Origin: Micromonospora sp. DSM 45708
Lineage (GTDB): Bacteria > Actinomycetota > Actinomycetes > Mycobacteriales > Micromonosporaceae
DNA length: 64,000 nucleotides
Assembly: GCF_039566955.1 (NCBI RefSeq)
Contig: NZ_CP154796.1
Location: 2,852,001 to 2,916,000, forward strand
Direction: 5' to 3'
Numbering within the stretch: position 1 is the stretch's first letter; the number at the start of each line of letters is the position of its first letter. Positions 60,287 through 64,000 of this stretch are shown here, in pieces. The position numbers and the translations under genes were made by a program. The notes below the pieces were generated by a model. That model saw only the letters and a list, made by a program, of their open reading frames with translations, was not told the DNA's origin and ran no database searches.

Positions 60287-60741
60287 TGGGCGACTTCGAC
60301 TTCCTCGTCGGCACCTGGGACGTGACCAACCGGCGGCTGCGGGAGCGTCACGTGGGCAGCGACGACTGGGACGAGTTCGCCGGCGTCAGCGAGGCGCGGT
60401 CGTTCTTCGACGGCGCCGGCAGCTTCGACGAGATGAGCTGCCCGAGCCGGGGCTTCTCCGGCTCCACCGTGCGGCTCCTCGACCCGGCGACCGGCCTCTG
60501 GTCGATCTACTGGATGAACAGCCGCCGCGGGGTGCTGGAGCTGCCGCCGGTGGTGGGCCGGTTCACCGACGGCGTCGGCACGTTCCACGCCGACGACTCC
60601 GACGAGGGACGGCCGGTGCGCTGCCGGTTCCTCTGGTCGGCGATCACCCCCGCCTCCTGCCGCTGGGAGCAGGCGTTCTCCACCGACGGCGAACGCACCT
60701 GGGAAACCAACTGGATCATGGAGTTCGCCCGGCGGCGCTAG
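60286..60741 (+). CDS. hypothetical protein, lipocalin-like beta-barrel candidate
   Basis: A 151-residue protein beginning MGDFDFLVGTWDVTNRRLRE, with GLWSIYWMNSRRGVLELPPVVGRF and a C-terminal WEQAFSTDGERTWETNW. The G-T-W near the start and the repeating strands resemble DUF1579/calycin-type barrels that bind small hydrophobic ligands; this is a fold guess. Translationally coupled to the previous gene. Confidence 0.68.
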   Translation: MGDFDFLVGTWDVTNRRLRERHVGSDDWDEFAGVSEARSFFDGAGSFDEMSCPSRGFSGSTVRLLDPATGLWSIYWMNSRRGVLELPPVVGRFTDGVGTFHADDSDEGRPVRCRFLWSAITPASCRWEQAFSTDGERTWETNWIMEFARRR

Positions 60742-60750
60742 CGTGACGGC

Positions 60751-61281
60751 GTGCGGCGATGGCAGCGGGCGAATCCATGGGGACCATGGCAGGCGTTCAC
60801 CGGGATGTTCGTCCTGGTCGGCGTCGCGATGGCGACCGTGCTGGTGGTGACCGGCGCTCGGGCGGTGGCGCGGGGCGTCGACCTGGCGGCGGGGGCGGGG
60901 TTGCTGGTGGCGTCGGCCTTCCTGGCCGTCTGGCTCACCTTCGCGGTCCGGCTCTACCTGGTCGGTATCTACCGCAACGAGCGCGGGCTGTTGCTGCGCC
61001 ACGTGCACCGGTCCCGGTTGCTGCCGTGGTCCGAGGTCACCGGCTTCGAGGTGCGCGCGGCCCGGATGCCAGGTGGGACGACAGTGCGCGCGGCGATCTG
61101 GGTGCGGACCCGCGACGGTCTCTGGGAGGTGCCGGTTCAGCAACACTCGTGGCGGCCCGGCTGGCGCAAGAACAACGGTCCGGTGCTGTCCCGCGCCGAC
61201 TTCGCGCTGACCCTGGAGCGGCTGCGTGCGGCGCACACCGCGGCTCAGGCCGGCCCGACCGGGGGCGTGGTGGTGCGGTAG
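60751..61281 (+). CDS. membrane protein with bacterial PH-like domain
   Basis: A 176-residue protein with two membrane helices (about 18-38 and 45-70) followed by a PH-like beta domain (NERGLLLRHVHRSRLLPWSEVTGFEV, of which LPWSEVTGFEV is diagnostic). The role is unknown. TAGCGT (60739-60744) ends six bases before the GTG start, so it has its own leaderless promoter. The last 37 bases overlap the convergent TetR gene. Confidence 0.78.
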   Translation: MRRWQRANPWGPWQAFTGMFVLVGVAMATVLVVTGARAVARGVDLAAGAGLLVASAFLAVWLTFAVRLYLVGIYRNERGLLLRHVHRSRLLPWSEVTGFEVRAARMPGGTTVRAAIWVRTRDGLWEVPVQQHSWRPGWRKNNGPVLSRADFALTLERLRAAHTAAQAGPTGGVVVR

Positions 61282-61913
61282 ATCGCGGTCAGCCAGACGT
61301 CGAGCAGCACGTCGACCACGTCCCGCTCGGCCACCGCCGGGCCGTCGCCGGCGAACGTCGCGTACCAGACCCGCTCGTTCATCGAGTTCAGCGCGATGGC
61401 GAGGTCCCGGGCGGGCAGCCCGTCCGGGGCCGCGCCGCGTGCGCGTTCCATCTCGATCGCGGCCTGCACCGCGCGGACCCAGCGTTCCAGCACCTCGGCC
61501 CAGAGCCGCCGGACCTCGGCGTTGGTGCCGCGCACCTGGGCGCAGGCGAGCACCACGTCGCGGTGGCCGCCGAAGGTGGCGTGGAACCGGGCGATCAGCT
61601 CCCGCCACCGGGCGCGCGGATCCTCGGCGAGCCGGTCCAGCACGTCGCCGGCGGCGGTGTCGGCCTCCTCGGTGACCCGGTCGAGCAGGGTGAGCAGCAC
61701 CGCGTCCTTGGACGGGAAGTAGAAGTAGAACGTGGGCCGGCTGATGCCGGCGCCCCGCGCCAGGTCGTCGATGGAGATGTCGCCGAACGTGCGCTCCCGC
61801 AGCAGCCGCTCGGCGGTGGCCAGGATCGCCACCTCCCGGTCGTCGCCGGTGGAGCGGCCGGCCCGCCGCCCACGGTTCGGCGTGGCGCCGGTCGGCGTCC
61901 GGGCGGTGGTCAT
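61245..61913 (-). CDS. TetR-family regulator, EthR-like
   Basis: A 222-residue regulator: disordered basic N-terminus, HTH (FGDISIDDLARGAGISRPTF...YFPSKDAVL) and a helical ligand domain with the TetR_C/EthR-like ending (NSMNERVWYATF). TAGCAT on the minus strand (61922-61927) ends eight bases before the ATG. It is divergent from a Baeyer-Villiger-type monooxygenase and separated from it by a 36-bp palindrome, the same arrangement as EthR and EthA of Mycobacterium tuberculosis. Confidence 0.88.
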   Translation of the reverse strand: MTTARTPTGATPNRGRRAGRSTGDDREVAILATAERLLRERTFGDISIDDLARGAGISRPTFYFYFPSKDAVLLTLLDRVTEEADTAAGDVLDRLAEDPRARWRELIARFHATFGGHRDVVLACAQVRGTNAEVRRLWAEVLERWVRAVQAAIEMERARGAAPDGLPARDLAIALNSMNERVWYATFAGDGPAVAERDVVDVLLDVWLTAIYRTTTPPVGPA

Positions 61914-61934
61914 GTCGGCCGATGCTACACCCGC

Positions 61935-61970
61935 TCAACACCCTGTCGATCGGACTCGACAGGGTGTTGA
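61935..61970. promoter_or_regulatory. 36-bp operator palindrome between TetR and monooxygenase genes
   Basis: Fifteen-base perfect arms (61935-61949 and 61956-61970; TCAACACCCTGTCGA and complement) around six bases. The right end overlaps the -35 of the monooxygenase promoter, and the left end lies 8 bases from the -10 of the regulator. It probably binds two TetR dimers. Confidence 0.85.
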
Positions 61971-61996
61971 CCGCGGTCCGGGGCGGTGGATAGGGT
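61967..61996 (+). promoter_or_regulatory. promoter of the monooxygenase operon
   Basis: TTGACC (61967-61972), 18 bases, TAGGGT (61991-61996). The -35 shares TTGA with the operator. The leader is about 25 nt with GGGAG before the ATG. Confidence 0.65.
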
Positions 61997-62025
61997 CCGG
62001 TCACCGCGGGAGAACGGGAGAAGCC

Positions 62026-63525
62026 ATGGCCTCCGACCACGTCGACGTTCTCATCGTCGGCGCCGGCCTGTCCGGCATCGGCGCCGCCGTCCACCTGGGA
62101 CGCGAGTGTCCCGGGAAGACCTACGCGGTGCTGGAGGCCCGGGGCGTCATCGGCGGCACCTGGGACCTGTTCCGCTACCCGGGCGTCCGCTCCGACTCGG
62201 ACATGTACACGCTCGGCTACTCGTTCAAGCCGTGGACCGACCCGAAGGCGATCGCCGACGGCGGATCGATCCGCCGGTACGTCCGGCAGACCGCCCGCGA
62301 GTACGACGTGGAACGCCACATCCGCTTTCGGCACCGGGTCACCCGCGCCGAGTGGGACAGCGCCACCGCCCGCTGGACCGTGCACGCCCACCGCGACGAC
62401 ACCGGCGAGGACACCACGGTCACCTGCGGCTTCCTGTTCACCAACTCCGGTTACTACCGCTACGACGAGGGCTACACACCCCCGCTGCCGGGCGTCGAGC
62501 GGTACGCCGGCACGCTGGTGCACCCGCAGCACTGGCCGGAGCGGCTGGACTTCACCGGCAAGCGGGTGGTGGTGATCGGCAGCGGCGCCACCGCGGTGAC
62601 CCTGGTCCCGGCCATGGCGGAGCGGGCCGCCCACGTCACCATGCTCCAGCGCTCCCCGACGTACGTCATCGCGCTGCCGTCGCGCGACAGGTTCGCCGAG
62701 GCCGCGCGGCGCTGGCTGCCCCCGAGGACCGCGTACGCGGTGGCGCGCGGGAAGAACGTCGCGCTGGGGGTGGCGAACTTCCAGCTCAGCCGCCGGGCGC
62801 CCGGTCTGGTGAAGCGGTTCCTGCGCCGCGCCGCGAAGGGTCAACTGCCGGTCGGGTACGACGTCGACCGCCACTTCTCGCCCCGCTACGACCCCTGGGA
62901 CCAGCGGCTGTGCGTGGTGCCGGACGGTGACCTGTTCACCGCGCTGGCCGAGGGCCGGGCGTCGGTGGTCACCGACACCATCGACACGTTCACCGAGCGC
63001 GGCCTCCGGCTCGCCTCCGGCGACGAGTTGCCGGCCGACCTCGTGGTCACCGCCACCGGCCTCAACCTGCTGGCGCTCGGCGGCATGACGCTGACCGTCG
63101 ACGGCGCCGACGTCGACCTCGCCGCCACCATCGCCTACAAGGGCATGATGCTCTCCGGCGTGCCGAACTTCGCCATGACGATCGGCTACACCAACGCGTC
63201 CTGGACGCTGAAGGCCGATCTGGTCGCCACGTACGTCTGCCGGCTGGTGCGTCACCTCGACGACACCGGGCAGCAGATCGTCACCCCGCTCGCCCCGGAC
63301 ACCGACGACCTGGTGCCGATCATCGACCTGAAGTCCGGGTACGTGCTGCGCGCGGTCGACCAGTTGCCGAAGCAGGGCCCGCGCGCGCCGTGGCGGCTGC
63401 ACCAGAACTACCCTCGCGACGTACGCCTGATGCGGCACGGGCCGCTGACCGACGGCGTCCGGTTCGCCCGTGCCGGCGCGCCGGCCACCGCGGCCGTGGC
63501 CGCCTCCGGAGGTACCGATGCGTGA
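62026..63525 (+). CDS. Baeyer-Villiger-type flavin monooxygenase, EthA-like
   Basis: A 499-residue enzyme with FAD-binding GAGLSGIG at the start, GGTWDLFRYPGVRSDSDMYT, the BVMO fingerprint in the form YxGxxxHxxxWP (YAGTLVHPQHWP) and the NADPH-binding GSGATAVTLVP. It inserts oxygen next to a ketone or oxidises sulfur. The M. tuberculosis homologue activates ethionamide. The Phe of the fingerprint is Tyr here, a conservative change. The stop overlaps the following SDR start by eight bases (ATGCGTGA), so the two are coupled. Controlled by the adjacent TetR regulator. Confidence 0.9.
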   Translation: MASDHVDVLIVGAGLSGIGAAVHLGRECPGKTYAVLEARGVIGGTWDLFRYPGVRSDSDMYTLGYSFKPWTDPKAIADGGSIRRYVRQTAREYDVERHIRFRHRVTRAEWDSATARWTVHAHRDDTGEDTTVTCGFLFTNSGYYRYDEGYTPPLPGVERYAGTLVHPQHWPERLDFTGKRVVVIGSGATAVTLVPAMAERAAHVTMLQRSPTYVIALPSRDRFAEAARRWLPPRTAYAVARGKNVALGVANFQLSRRAPGLVKRFLRRAAKGQLPVGYDVDRHFSPRYDPWDQRLCVVPDGDLFTALAEGRASVVTDTIDTFTERGLRLASGDELPADLVVTATGLNLLALGGMTLTVDGADVDLAATIAYKGMMLSGVPNFAMTIGYTNASWTLKADLVATYVCRLVRHLDDTGQQIVTPLAPDTDDLVPIIDLKSGYVLRAVDQLPKQGPRAPWRLHQNYPRDVRLMRHGPLTDGVRFARAGAPATAAVAASGGTDA

Positions 63526-64000
63526 TCTCGACTTTCCCGGCGGCACCGCGGTCGTCACCGGCGCGGCCAGCGGCATCGGCGCGGCGCTGGCCGACGGCCT
63601 GGCCCGGCGCGGCGCCGACCTGGTCCTGCTCGACCGGGACGCCGAGGGGCTGGCCGCGGTGGTCGCGTCGATCCGGGCCCGGCACCCGGACCGGGAGATC
63701 CACACCTACGTGGTCGACCTCGCCGACGCTGACGCCACCGACCGGGTCGCCGCCGAGATCCGTCGGGCCCATCCCCGGATCCGACTGCTGATCAACAACG
63801 CCGGCGTCGCGTTGGGCGGCCGGTTCGACCAGGTCACGCTGGACGAGTTCCTCTGGGTCATTGAGATCAACTTCCGGGCCGTGGTGCGGCTGACCCACGC
63901 GCTGCTGCCCTCGCTCAAGGCCGAGCCGGGCTCCCACCTGGTCAACGTGTCCAGTCTTTTCGGCCTCATCGCCCCGGCCGGGCAGACCGCGTACGCGGCC
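63518..64000 (+). CDS. short-chain dehydrogenase/reductase (3' end outside window)
   Basis: The frame from ATG 63518 stays open to the last base (161 codons). It has the Rossmann start VVTGAASGIGAALADGLARR, LLINNAGVA, the catalytic Ser in LVNVSSLFG and the first residue of the Tyr-x-x-x-Lys motif in QTAYAA at the edge; the Lys is not visible. In operon with the monooxygenase, it may oxidise an alcohol to the ketone that the monooxygenase uses, or act on the ester product. GGAGG precedes the ATG. Confidence 0.85.
   Translation, partial: MRDLDFPGGTAVVTGAASGIGAALADGLARRGADLVLLDRDAEGLAAVVASIRARHPDREIHTYVVDLADADATDRVAAEIRRAHPRIRLLINNAGVALGGRFDQVTLDEFLWVIEINFRAVVRLTHALLPSLKAEPGSHLVNVSSLFGLIAPAGQTAYAA

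Noticed and set aside
60244..63705. 1153-codon minus-strand frame across the monooxygenase region
   Set aside because: It crosses a clear operator and promoters and runs opposite five recognisable genes; its sequence has shadow composition.

Overview
The window is a gene-dense, very high-GC piece of actinobacterial chromosome. The best guess is a Micromonospora-like member of the Micromonosporaceae. This rests on the base composition, GTG starts, leaderless promoters, a mycothiol-dependent isomerase homologue, a class F sortase, actinobacterial two-component pairs, and secreted GH81, GH10-CBM2 and streptogrisin-like enzymes. The genus call is an inference from gene content. I see no rRNA, tRNA, CRISPR array, transposase or phage gene, so it reads as ordinary chromosome with accessory metabolic and regulatory genes.

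Layout. 1-12.4 kb: a D-lactate dehydrogenase-type FeS flavoprotein (cut by the left edge), a secreted GH81 beta-1,3-glucanase behind a doubly operated promoter, a YciO/YrdC protein, a Na+/H+ antiporter, a secreted GH10 xylanase with CBM2, a secreted serine protease, and two small dimeric alpha-beta barrel-type proteins. 12.4-25.1 kb: an ABC-F protein behind a short upstream ORF and terminator-like hairpin, two NarL-type two-component systems (the second downstream of two membrane genes, one Aba4-like), a Sir2 deacylase, TetR/membrane protein pair, lipid kinase, dienelactone hydrolase, mycothiol-dependent isomerase-like protein and an RraA-like protein. 25.2-36 kb: DNA polymerase IV with a LexA-type box, a secreted penicillin-acylase-family Ntn hydrolase with a discoidin domain, a Tat-exported PGRP amidase, a Tat-exported PHP-type protein, an MscS-like membrane protein, and an MFS transporter preceded by a five-residue TTA-containing leader peptide.

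36-52.3 kb: a single-chain transketolase, YchJ, an aminoglycoside-phosphotransferase-fold protein, CorA, a class F sortase apparently starting with CTG plus a candidate surface protein, an ECF42 sigma factor with its DGPF partner, a FUSC-family protein, Gfo/Idh/MocA oxidoreductase, lycopene cyclase, a serine hydrolase/protein phosphatase pair, RNase HI and a pentapeptide-repeat protein. 52.7-64 kb: a five-gene oligopeptide ABC transporter (order C-A-B-D-F), a WYL repressor with a small divergent operon, a PH-domain protein, and an EthR/EthA-like TetR-monooxygenase pair separated by a 36-bp operator-like palindrome, ending in a truncated SDR.

Two themes stand out. First, at least 20 genes have a TANNNT-like hexamer ending 6-9 nt before the start codon, the signature of leaderless transcription, while secreted enzymes and transporters keep Shine-Dalgarno leaders. 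Second, a dispersed palindromic element occurs three times (5.9, 51.4 and 58.7 kb) with identical GATCAAGGAGTT arm ends and a C-rich left and G-rich right flank; two related but diverged copies (33.2, 52.4 kb) and one more distant hairpin (31.3 kb) sit in other gaps. Two copies supply the stop codon of the adjoining gene. These elements, the two leader-peptide/attenuator regions and several intact operator palindromes are the least ordinary parts of the window.
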